Assembly (NCBI GenBank): GCA_030611625.1
Contig: JAUWPK010000275.1
Span: 1-5,020 of the forward strand
DNA length: 5,020 nucleotides
Reading direction: 5' to 3'
Source: Promethearchaeum sp.
Lineage (GTDB): Archaea > Asgardarchaeota > Lokiarchaeia > Sigyniarchaeales > Promethearchaeaceae
Shown: piece after piece, positions 1-5,020 of the stretch
How positions within the stretch are numbered: position 1 is the first letter of the stretch
Layout: every line of letters begins with the position of its first letter
Program-made: the position numbers and the translations under genes
Notes under the pieces: model-generated
The model's input: the letters and a program-made list of their open reading frames with translations, nothing else
Told to the model about the DNA's origin: nothing
Database searches by the model: none

Positions 1-299
1 AAAGAATTTATGAAGATTTAATTATTCAGCAATTTGATAAGGCAGATGCAAGTTTATTAAGTATTGGTTCCAGAAAAGGAGATTCAATAATTGTTTCAGA
101 GGATAAACCACTACTAGAACTTGGAAAAAGTTATAGAATCGAGATTATTCAATTAATTGATTTTTTTAGAATTCTTACAAAATTAAATATTTTTACAAAA
201 AATAAATTATTTAAGATCAACAGAGAATTAAGAGAACTGAAGAATATTTCCAAGAATAAGGAAAAAGAAATTAAAAATTTCCTTCAGCAACTAAAATAA
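1..299 (+). CDS. PIN-domain-like protein, C-terminal part (5' end outside window)
   Basis: The frame is open from the left edge (first whole codon at position 3) to TAA at 297-299, giving 98 visible residues. Residues 13-40 resemble the C-terminal half of a PIN domain. An Asp within KADASLL matches the usual third acidic site, and IIVSEDKPLLEL resembles the strand plus Asp site (T/S-x-D followed by a Leu-rich helix) that closes the metal-binding pocket. PIN domains are usually Mg/Mn-dependent ribonucleases, often toxins or rRNA-processing factors. The first acidic residues would lie upstream of the window, so catalytic competence cannot be judged. After the domain comes a hydrophobic stretch (IIQLIDFFRILTKLNIF) and a Lys/Glu-rich, probably helical tail of about 30 residues ending in FLQQLK. 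No antitoxin gene is visible downstream, and one could lie upstream. The family call is by eye and moderate. The reading frame itself is secure. Confidence 0.6.
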   Translation, partial: RIYEDLIIQQFDKADASLLSIGSRKGDSIIVSEDKPLLELGKSYRIEIIQLIDFFRILTKLNIFTKNKLFKINRELRELKNISKNKEKEIKNFLQQLK

Positions 300-333
300 A
301 AATGGAAAATTCGAAATAAAAATGGAAAATTCG
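294..333. repeat. 20-bp perfect tandem duplication over the stop codon
   Basis: Two head-to-tail copies of a 20-bp unit containing ATGGAAAATTCG occupy 294-313 and 314-333. The match continues for one further base at 334. The first copy includes the TAA stop of the PIN-like gene (297-299), so a second in-phase-looking AAATAA follows 20 bases later. The unit has no internal hairpin that I can see. A replication-slippage duplication is the simplest explanation. It also lies close to the left edge of the GC-richer island. Confidence 0.85.
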
Positions 334-341
334 ACATTTGA

Positions 342-710
342 TTGAAGAATCTCCAATATATTGGGCTAGAAGGAGCCGGTCTACGCTCTTTTTCAAATTT
401 CCCAGAAATATTAGCTGATCGCATCGACCCCGTTGAAGATACTTAGCCATGGCCAGATTTTTTATCCGAAGGAAATTACCCATCCCGGCATGCCAAAGAG
501 AAATTTGAGAAATTGGGGTACATTATTAATGATTTTTGGGCATATTATCGCGTTTCTCCCATAGAACTCGCTCAAAAATATGCTCAAGACCAAGATTCTT
601 TAACTCATCAAAAAAAAGATCGCTTGGCTTGGGAGGGAGGATATCACGAAAGAGATGTAATTGAATTGGGTGTCGAACCCGATGATCCAATTCTTGCCGA
701 AATTAATTAA
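342..710 (+). pseudogene. Unrecognised reading frame interrupted by one TAG stop, in a GC-richer island
   Basis: In the frame 342-710 (TTG at 342, TAA at 708-710) there are 121 sense codons and one internal stop, TAG at 444-446. The first part reads KNLQYIGLEGAGLRSFSNF and on to DRIDPVEDT. The part after the TAG starts PWPDFLSEGNYPSRHAKEKF and ends EPDDPILAEIN. The composition is protein-like, with aromatic, charged and Gly/Pro residues well mixed, and the codons (GCC, CGC, CCC, CTC) differ from those of the flanking genes. GC is about 41% over 361-710 against about 25-30% around it. I do not recognise the family. The only start after the TAG is a TTG at 513, giving a 65-aa product, and it lacks a well-spaced Shine-Dalgarno. 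It is most likely a decayed or imported gene fragment. A shorter real gene from 513, or amber read-through, is possible but unsupported. Confidence 0.4.
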
Positions 711-772
711 CACCTTACTATTACGTGCAATAACAGATTAGAATTAATAAGATAATAACAAAAGATAAGTCA

Positions 773-1012
773 ATGAAAATTGACAAAATCGAAGTTTCGC
801 AAATTTCCTCATGGGAATATCTGATGCGGGTTGTATTCGATAAAGGAAAATTTTAGAGAAACGTTATTTTTTTCCCAATCAAGTCAAGCAAGATGAAAAA
901 TGGTGAGTTGCAGATTTATTTTTTTGACCAAGAAATATCTTTTTTGGAAACAAAAGTTGTTTTATCTTTTGTTAAACAAAATTCTTATTTGTTAAACAAC
1001 AATTTCTATTAA
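773..1012 (+). pseudogene. Possible small broken frame (27 aa, TAG, then about 51 codons)
   Basis: ATG at 773 opens MKIDKIEVSQISSWEYLMRV and ends after 27 residues at TAG 854-856. The same frame then stays open for about 51 codons (starting RNVIFFPIKSSKMKNGELQI) to TAA at 1010-1012. In DNA this AT-rich several stops would be expected in 80 codons, so a single stop is suggestive. The alternation of hydrophobic and charged residues also looks protein-like. There is no Shine-Dalgarno before the ATG, and I recognise no family. The 3' part overlaps the palindrome cluster that probably belongs to the next gene's control region, which argues against the frame being functional. It may be the remnant of a small gene, or chance. 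Confidence 0.22.
948..999. promoter_or_regulatory. Cluster of three short palindromes, candidate operator region
   Basis: Two copies of the 12-bp sequence TTTGTTAAACAA lie at 968-979 and 988-999, exactly 20 bp apart (about two helical turns). Each contains the palindrome TTGTT-A-AACAA. In the first copy symmetry extends to seven bases per arm (967-981). A third inverted repeat of opposite sense, AAACAA-AAG-TTGTTT, sits just upstream at 948-962, with its centre 19 bp from the next. The cluster ends 26 bases before the ATG of the first operon gene. Same-face spacing of palindromes next to a start is typical of a dimeric regulator binding cooperatively. No regulator gene is visible in the window. 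The arms are A/T-rich, so some symmetry could be chance. Confidence 0.45.
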
Positions 1013-1025
1013 ACGTGAAAAATTT

Positions 1026-2495
1026 ATGGAAAATTTTAAAATTCATTTCAAAAATAAAACTGAATTCAAGGATATAGATAAAATTACTGAAAAATTAACC
1101 AAGATTGTTGGATCTGAAAAAATTTCAGTTGACATGATTGATAAAATTGCATATGGAAAGGATTATTGGTTAATAAGCAATTTAATGACATTAAAAGGAA
1201 CCCTACCTTGTTTACCTGATATAATATTATGGCCACAAACAGCAAAAGAAGTCTCAGAAATTATCAAACTGGCTAATAACTATAAAATTCCTGTTATCCC
1301 CTACGGAGAAGGTAGTGGAGTAGTGGGTGGTGCTTTAGCAGTGAATGGGGGAATAATCATAGACACAAAATATTTTGATTCAATTGAAATAAATTCTACA
1401 AATATGACAGTTACTGTAGGTACAGGATTGAATGGAGCCGTATTAGAACGTAACCTAAATGAACTTGGTCTTAGGATGGGACATATTCCACAATCAATTA
1501 GAACATCAACTATTGGAGGTTATATTGCTCATAGAGCTGCTGGTCAGTTTAGTGGAATCTATGGAAAAATGGAAGATATCGTTCTTTCAATGGAAATAGT
1601 CCTTCCTACAGGAGATATTATTAGTAGTAAGACATACCCTCGAGCATCTGTTGGACCCATGGTCGATCGCTTATTTTTAGGAAGCGAAGGTACTTTGGGA
1701 ATAGTAACAAAAGCTACATGCAAAATTTGGCCAATGCCAGAAAAGCAGGGTAAACTTTCATATTTATTTACAGACATGCAACATTGTTTGGATGCAATAC
1801 GTGAAACATTACAAGCGCGTATTAATCCGGGCGTAATAAGAATTTATGATAAGAAGGAAACTGAACGCCATTTTGGAGAAACCATTAAAGAATCAAAAGA
1901 TAAAATCATGGTTATATTTGTATTTGAAGGAATCGAGAAATTAGTTGATTTGGAATTGCAAATTACTTCAGGAAATTGTAAGAAATACAATGGTATCGCT
2001 TCTGGGGAAAAACCGATTGATCATTGGTTTAAAACGCGATTTAAGGTTTCTGAAGCTTCAGAATTTGGCCCATACGATCAAGTTATGGATACAATAGAAG
2101 TTGCATGTATGTGGGACAAATCAAAAGAAATCTATGATGCAGTAATCAACTCTTTACTTTCTGTTCCTGGAATTTATTTAGCTAGTGGTCATGCTTCTCA
2201 TTTTTATTCTACAGGGGTATGTTGGTATTTTACATTTTCTGGAATTCCCAAAGAAGGCAAAGATCATTTCACTTTATATAATGAAGCATGGGATGCGACA
2301 ATTAGCACAGTTCTTAAAACAGAAGGAACTGCCAGTCACCATCATGGCATGGGTATTAATAGAGGTAAGTGGATGCAATTAGAACATGGCGAAGAGTTCA
2401 AATTATTGCAAAAAATTAAAGCAACAGTCGATCCGAATAATATTATGAACCCAGGTAAATTATATCTTGAGGAAATTCAAAAAAAGGAGCTATAG
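1026..2495 (+). CDS. FAD-linked oxidase, alkyl-DHAP synthase (AGPS)/GlcD superfamily
   Basis: This is a 489-aa flavoprotein with an N-terminal PCMH-type FAD domain and a C-terminal FAD-oxidase cap. The pyrophosphate loop PYGEGSGVVGG lies at about residues 92-102. It is followed by the segment GHIPQ...STIGGYIAHRAAGQFSGIYGKMEDIV (about 152-186, shortened here) and by GSEGTLGIVT (219-228). IRIYDK (271-276) carries an Arg matching a conserved AGPS arginine. An aromatic run around 400-404 lies where AGPS has its active-site Tyr, and SHHHGMG (437-443) matches the AGPS His-His-His motif. The end, VDPNNIMNPGKL, is standard for the superfamily. AGPS exchanges the acyl chain of acyl-DHAP for a fatty alcohol. 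Close relatives in archaea and bacteria are D-lactate or other 2-hydroxyacid dehydrogenases, often paired with a CCG iron-sulfur protein, as here. The ATG at 1026 has a weak GTGA at 1015-1018. There is no signal peptide or membrane segment. The superfamily is certain; the substrate is not. Confidence 0.93.
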   Translation: MENFKIHFKNKTEFKDIDKITEKLTKIVGSEKISVDMIDKIAYGKDYWLISNLMTLKGTLPCLPDIILWPQTAKEVSEIIKLANNYKIPVIPYGEGSGVVGGALAVNGGIIIDTKYFDSIEINSTNMTVTVGTGLNGAVLERNLNELGLRMGHIPQSIRTSTIGGYIAHRAAGQFSGIYGKMEDIVLSMEIVLPTGDIISSKTYPRASVGPMVDRLFLGSEGTLGIVTKATCKIWPMPEKQGKLSYLFTDMQHCLDAIRETLQARINPGVIRIYDKKETERHFGETIKESKDKIMVIFVFEGIEKLVDLELQITSGNCKKYNGIASGEKPIDHWFKTRFKVSEASEFGPYDQVMDTIEVACMWDKSKEIYDAVINSLLSVPGIYLASGHASHFYSTGVCWYFTFSGIPKEGKDHFTLYNEAWDATISTVLKTEGTASHHHGMGINRGKWMQLEHGEEFKLLQKIKATVDPNNIMNPGKLYLEEIQKKEL

Positions 2496-2500
2496 AGGGA
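2495..2500 (+). promoter_or_regulatory. Ribosome-binding site deciding the start of the CCG protein gene
   Basis: GAGGGA lies five bases before ATG 2506 and shares one base with the TAG stop of the upstream gene (2493-2495). This favours ATG 2506 over the in-frame TTG at 2467. The TTG would overlap the upstream gene by 29 bases and add a 13-residue basic leader that is not part of the recognisable family. The stop/ribosome-site overlap suggests translational coupling. Confidence 0.65.
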
Positions 2501-2505
2501 AAAAA

Positions 2506-3774
2506 ATGGAAATAATAAAGAAATTTAGTAAACAAAAATGGCTTATAAAATTGATTATGGATATGGATAAAGAAGATCGCAGTAATATGCTCGCAGGATA
2601 TAAAAAACGTAAAAGATATTATACATCTAATCTTACAGATTTTGAAGTTAATTTAAAAGATTTAGCAAAATGCGCTTTGTGTCCAGATATGTGTGGATTC
2701 GATGCCCCTTGTCTATTAGTATCTAAAAAAACCACTTTATCCCCTCAAAATAAATCACGTTTAGCATTATTTATGGGAATGGAAAGAATACCAATGGATA
2801 ATCCTTCAGCAATTTCTGTTCTGTACTCTTGTATGAATTGTGATGCTTGTAAACATTGGTGTCCCATGGATATTTCAGCCGGAGAACTTATGGTAGAAAT
2901 GCGATGTGAATTAGAAAAAAGGGATTTAGTTCCTGAAAAACTCCATCATCTTAAGAATAGAATAGATGATAATGGTTCAGTTTTTGAAAAAGCACCATAT
3001 ACTGAAGAGAGTGAATTTAATATTGATATACCTAACGCTGAAGTCTTCTATTATATTGGTTGTGTAAGTGCTACAGAAAGAAAATCAATGGTTCGAGCAA
3101 ATATTGCATTACTCAACCATCTCAAAGTTAAATTTACTACTAAATTTCAAGATAGAAATTGTTGTGGATCCCCTCTTTACAAAGTAGGGTATAAATCTGT
3201 TGCAAAGGATTTAGCCCAAAAAAATAAAGATACCATTAATAATTCAAAAACTAAAATTGTATTAACAGATTGCCCCGCTTGTCTGAATATGCTAAAAACC
3301 ACATATTCAGACTGGGGAGTAAAAATTAAACCAAAAATAATGCATTTTAAGGATTTTCTATTAAATAAAATCGAAAAAGGGGAATTAAAACCTGATAAAC
3401 CAGTTGATAAAGTAATAACATATCACGATCCTTGTATTTTCGCACGAGGTCTTGGTGAAACAGAAATATCTCGAGAAGTTTTTGCAAAAATACCTGGTTT
3501 GGAAGTTAAAGAAGCATATTTACATGGAGAAGAAACACGTTGTTGCGGATATGGCGGAGGATATCATGTTACCAATAAAGAATTATCTATAAAGGAAGGG
3601 TTAATAAGATTAGAACAGCTCCGCAAACATTCTCCAGATTATATAGTGTCAACTTGCCCCACATGTGAGTTGTCATTTTTAGAAGCTCAAAAGAATTCCA
3701 AAAACAATAATTACACTGAAAAAATCAAAGATTTATCCGAAATAGTGGCGGAATCATTAGGATTAAGTTTCTAA
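2506..3774 (+). CDS. HdrD/GlpC/GlcF-like iron-sulfur protein with two CCG domains
   Basis: This 422-aa protein from ATG 2506 is an electron carrier of the type that accepts electrons from FAD dehydrogenases such as GlpA or GlcD. The N-terminal part has two cluster motifs. The first is CALCPDMCGFDAPC (Cys 56, 59, 63, 69), and the second is a classic ferredoxin-type CMNCDACKHWCP (Cys 109, 112, 115, 119). Two cysteine-rich CCG domains follow. The first has Cys 186, CCG at 219-221 and CPAC at 256-259; the second has Cys 310, CCG at 346-348 and CPTC at 384-387. Both keep the full C...CCG...CxxC pattern, which in HdrB-type proteins binds a non-cubane [4Fe-4S] cluster. The first motif has five residues before its last Cys, unlike standard ferredoxins. 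No transmembrane helix is obvious, so it is probably soluble or peripheral. It starts 10 bases after the AGPS-like gene. Without biochemical context it cannot be assigned to GlpC, GlcF or HdrD specifically. Confidence 0.9.
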   Translation: MEIIKKFSKQKWLIKLIMDMDKEDRSNMLAGYKKRKRYYTSNLTDFEVNLKDLAKCALCPDMCGFDAPCLLVSKKTTLSPQNKSRLALFMGMERIPMDNPSAISVLYSCMNCDACKHWCPMDISAGELMVEMRCELEKRDLVPEKLHHLKNRIDDNGSVFEKAPYTEESEFNIDIPNAEVFYYIGCVSATERKSMVRANIALLNHLKVKFTTKFQDRNCCGSPLYKVGYKSVAKDLAQKNKDTINNSKTKIVLTDCPACLNMLKTTYSDWGVKIKPKIMHFKDFLLNKIEKGELKPDKPVDKVITYHDPCIFARGLGETEISREVFAKIPGLEVKEAYLHGEETRCCGYGGGYHVTNKELSIKEGLIRLEQLRKHSPDYIVSTCPTCELSFLEAQKNSKNNNYTEKIKDLSEIVAESLGLSF

Positions 3775-3776
3775 CA

Positions 3777-3784
3777 TTTTTTTT
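3777..3784 (+). terminator. T8 run in the gap between genes two and three
   Basis: Eight consecutive T lie two bases after the TAA of the CCG protein gene, with no stem-loop in front. In archaea a bare T-run can terminate transcription, so this could be a partial internal terminator that lowers expression of the third gene. In an AT-rich genome it may equally mean nothing. The gap to the next start is only 32 bases, which favours a continuous transcript. Confidence 0.2.
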
Positions 3785-3794
3785 ATTAAGAATT

Positions 3795-3800
3795 AGGTGA
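3795..3800 (+). promoter_or_regulatory. Strong Shine-Dalgarno before the GlpA/GlpD-like gene
   Basis: AGGTGA ends six bases before ATG 3807. It matches the complement of the 16S 3' end well and fixes the start. It is the best ribosome-binding site of the three operon genes; the first gene has only GTGA and the second GAGGGA. Confidence 0.8.
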
Positions 3801-3806
3801 AAACAA

Positions 3807-5020
3807 ATGAAATCAGAAATAGTAAATATTAATTGGTCTACATTAAACCGGAACAAAGATATAGAACGATTAGAAGAAGAAGAATTCGAGTTAGTTATAA
3901 TAGGCGGAGGAATCACAGGAACGGGAATTGCCCGTGAAGCAGCATTAAGAGGAATAAAAACTGCACTAATAGATAAAAATGATTTTGGATTTGGTACATC
4001 ATCTCGATCATCAAAAATGGCTCATGGAGGTTTTCGCTATCTTTCTCAAAATGAATTTAAACTTGTAAGAGAATCAACAACGGAGAGAAATTGGCTAAGA
4101 AATCATTTTTCTCATAATGTACGACCATTATTGACAAGATTTGGAGGTTTTACTGATAAAAAAATTTCTCCAATCGATGTAAAGCTTGGGTTGGGAATTT
4201 ATGATTTTCTTTCAGATTTTGGATCAAAATTCAAACAGTATAAAAAACATTATATTTTCAGTCGTGAAGAAGCAATTAAAGAAGAGCCTTATTTGAATTT
4301 TACGGGATTAAAAATTTTAGGACAATATTATGACACAAACGTTGATGATTCTCGTTTGACTCTAGAAACAATAAAAGAATCTAAGATTATTGGAGATGTA
4401 GTTGCTTTAAATTATGTAAAAGCAGAAGATTTCATACTTAATGATTTAGGTAAAATTACTAGATTAATTGCAATTGATATAGAATCCAGGAAGAAATTTG
4501 AAATCAAAAGTAATCAGTTTATTAATGCTACGGGTATTTGGACAGATGATTTACTTATAAATTATCCTCGAAAAGTAATTCGTCCAACAAAGGGAGTCCA
4601 TATTGTCGTTCCGGGGGATCGAGTTGGTAATAATCACGCAATTGGGGTATTTAGAGAGGATGATAAGAGAGTAGTTTTTGTACTAACAAGAAATGAATTT
4701 ACATTAATTGGAACAACAGACACTGATTATATTTTAGGCGAAGAAGGAAAACCTAATGAAGATCTTGATTATCCCTATTGCACTAAGGAAGATTGTGATT
4801 ATTTAATGGAAACTGTTAATCAATATTTTCCAAAAGCAAACCTGACTTATGATGATATAATTTCAACTTTTGCTGGAATCCGGCCTTTAGTTATGGAAGA
4901 AGGAAAATCTGAAAGTGAAATTTCGAGAAAAGAAGTAATAATTGATACTGAAAATGGTTTAACTTCGATTTGTGGAGGAAAATTAACAACTTTTCGGATG
5001 ATGGCTGAAAATACATTATA
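3807..5020 (+). CDS. FAD-dependent glycerol-3-phosphate dehydrogenase, GlpA/GlpD type (3' end outside window)
   Basis: The 404 visible residues run off the right edge with no stop. Family members are usually over 500 aa, so about a fifth or more is missing. After a roughly 26-residue charged N-terminal leader comes the FAD Rossmann motif IIGGGITGTGIAREAALRG (31-49). Next is the GlpD signature GTSSRSSKMAHGGFRYL (63-79), with the segment NEFKLVRESTTER (82-94) after it. Later family motifs are NATGIWTD (240-247), RPTKGVHIVVP (259-269), LIGTTDTDY (300-308), AGIRPL (356-361, its Arg expected to contact substrate) and GGKLTTFRMMAE (390-401). The enzyme oxidises sn-glycerol-3-phosphate to dihydroxyacetone phosphate, reducing FAD. 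The cut removes the C-terminal domain that separates GlpA (extra Cys-rich domain, works with GlpB and GlpC) from GlpD (quinone-linked). The GlpC-like neighbour upstream favours a GlpA-like arrangement. The first gene of the operon is AGPS-like, and no GlpB-like gene lies between. Confidence 0.93.
   Translation, partial: MKSEIVNINWSTLNRNKDIERLEEEEFELVIIGGGITGTGIAREAALRGIKTALIDKNDFGFGTSSRSSKMAHGGFRYLSQNEFKLVRESTTERNWLRNHFSHNVRPLLTRFGGFTDKKISPIDVKLGLGIYDFLSDFGSKFKQYKKHYIFSREEAIKEEPYLNFTGLKILGQYYDTNVDDSRLTLETIKESKIIGDVVALNYVKAEDFILNDLGKITRLIAIDIESRKKFEIKSNQFINATGIWTDDLLINYPRKVIRPTKGVHIVVPGDRVGNNHAIGVFREDDKRVVFVLTRNEFTLIGTTDTDYILGEEGKPNEDLDYPYCTKEDCDYLMETVNQYFPKANLTYDDIISTFAGIRPLVMEEGKSESEISRKEVIIDTENGLTSICGGKLTTFRMMAENTL

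Larger units (their letters stand above)
711..1025. other. AT-rich intergenic region upstream of the three-gene operon
   Basis: This stretch of about 315 bases holds no intact gene that I can support. Its left part (711-770) is very AT-rich and featureless. The middle and right carry a short frame broken by TAG (773-1012) and several poly-T runs, including those at 867-873 and 919-925. The last 80 bases carry a cluster of small palindromes. It presumably contains the operon promoter. I could not pick a TATA/BRE or -35/-10 pair with confidence, because the whole stretch is so AT-rich that matches are expected by chance. Confidence 0.5.

Noticed and set aside
302..345. Two ATG-started mini-frames in the 20-bp repeats
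   Set aside because: They end after five and seven codons and have no ribosome-binding site.
446..453. GCCATGGC palindrome next to the amber codon
   Set aside because: An isolated 8-bp palindrome with no partner site or hairpin extension is expected by chance.
271..483. Minus-strand open frame of 70 aa
   Set aside because: It overlaps the PIN gene end, the tandem repeat and the plus-strand island frame. Its sequence is low-complexity Phe/Ile-rich with no recognisable motif.
930..965. AT-rich matches to a TATA-like promoter element
   Set aside because: The region is so AT-rich that several weak matches occur and none stands out with a convincing neighbouring element.
1559..1777. Minus-strand open frame inside the AGPS-like gene
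   Set aside because: It is a shadow of a clearly conserved coding sequence on the other strand, including the GSEGTLG motif region.
2185..2382. Plus-strand open frame in another phase inside the AGPS-like gene
   Set aside because: It is a shadow frame over the conserved region leading into the His-His-His motif.
2467..2505. Upstream TTG start adding 13 residues to the CCG protein
   Set aside because: It overlaps the AGPS-like gene by 29 bases, lacks a better ribosome site, and adds only a basic leader. ATG 2506 has GAGGGA at suitable spacing.
2493..2531. Read-through of the TAG stop of the AGPS-like gene
   Set aside because: The extension would be only ten residues before another TAG directly followed by TAA. 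The protein already ends with the usual family C-terminus.
3725..3916. Minus-strand open frame over the junction of genes two and three
   Set aside because: It covers the conserved GlpA/GlpD N-terminus and FAD motif on the plus strand. The Ser/Asn-rich reading is a by-product.

Overview
The window is AT-rich (roughly 25-30% GC where I counted) and its proteins are rich in Lys, Ile and Asn. It reads as an archaeon or an AT-rich anaerobic bacterium. The AGGTGA ribosome-binding site, the PIN-like protein and the HdrD/GlpC-type iron-sulfur protein would fit an archaeon, and an Asgard (Loki-type) lineage is my best guess. That guess rests on style and gene content, not on a marker gene.

Layout. 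Positions 1-299 hold the 3' end of a gene whose visible part looks like the C-terminal half of a PIN-domain ribonuclease with a Lys-rich helical tail. A 20-bp tandem duplication covers its stop codon (294-333). Positions 334-1025 contain no convincing intact gene. They include a GC-richer island (about 41% GC over 361-710) with one long frame broken by a single TAG, then an AT-rich stretch with a second, shorter frame also broken by a TAG. Immediately before the next gene is a cluster of three small palindromes (948-999) that looks like an operator region.

Positions 1026-5020 hold three tightly packed plus-strand genes that look like one operon. The first encodes a 489-aa FAD-linked oxidase of the GlcD/alkyl-DHAP synthase (AGPS) superfamily, carrying the His-His-His motif of AGPS. 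The second is a 422-aa HdrD/GlpC/GlcF-like protein with two iron-sulfur cluster motifs and two complete CCG (cysteine-rich) domains. The third is a GlpA/GlpD-type FAD glycerol-3-phosphate dehydrogenase cut by the right edge after 404 residues. The gaps are 10 and 32 bases, and both downstream starts have Shine-Dalgarno-like sequences.

How they may work together (inference): the GlpA-like enzyme would oxidise sn-glycerol-3-phosphate to DHAP. The CCG protein would collect electrons from one or both flavoproteins and pass them to a quinone, disulfide or other carrier. The AGPS-like protein is the open question. It may be a 2-hydroxyacid dehydrogenase feeding the same iron-sulfur protein, or a true ether-lipid-type enzyme acting on a DHAP derivative. 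Having an AGPS-like gene beside a G3P dehydrogenase and a GlpC-like protein, with no GlpB seen in the window, is the most interesting feature here.
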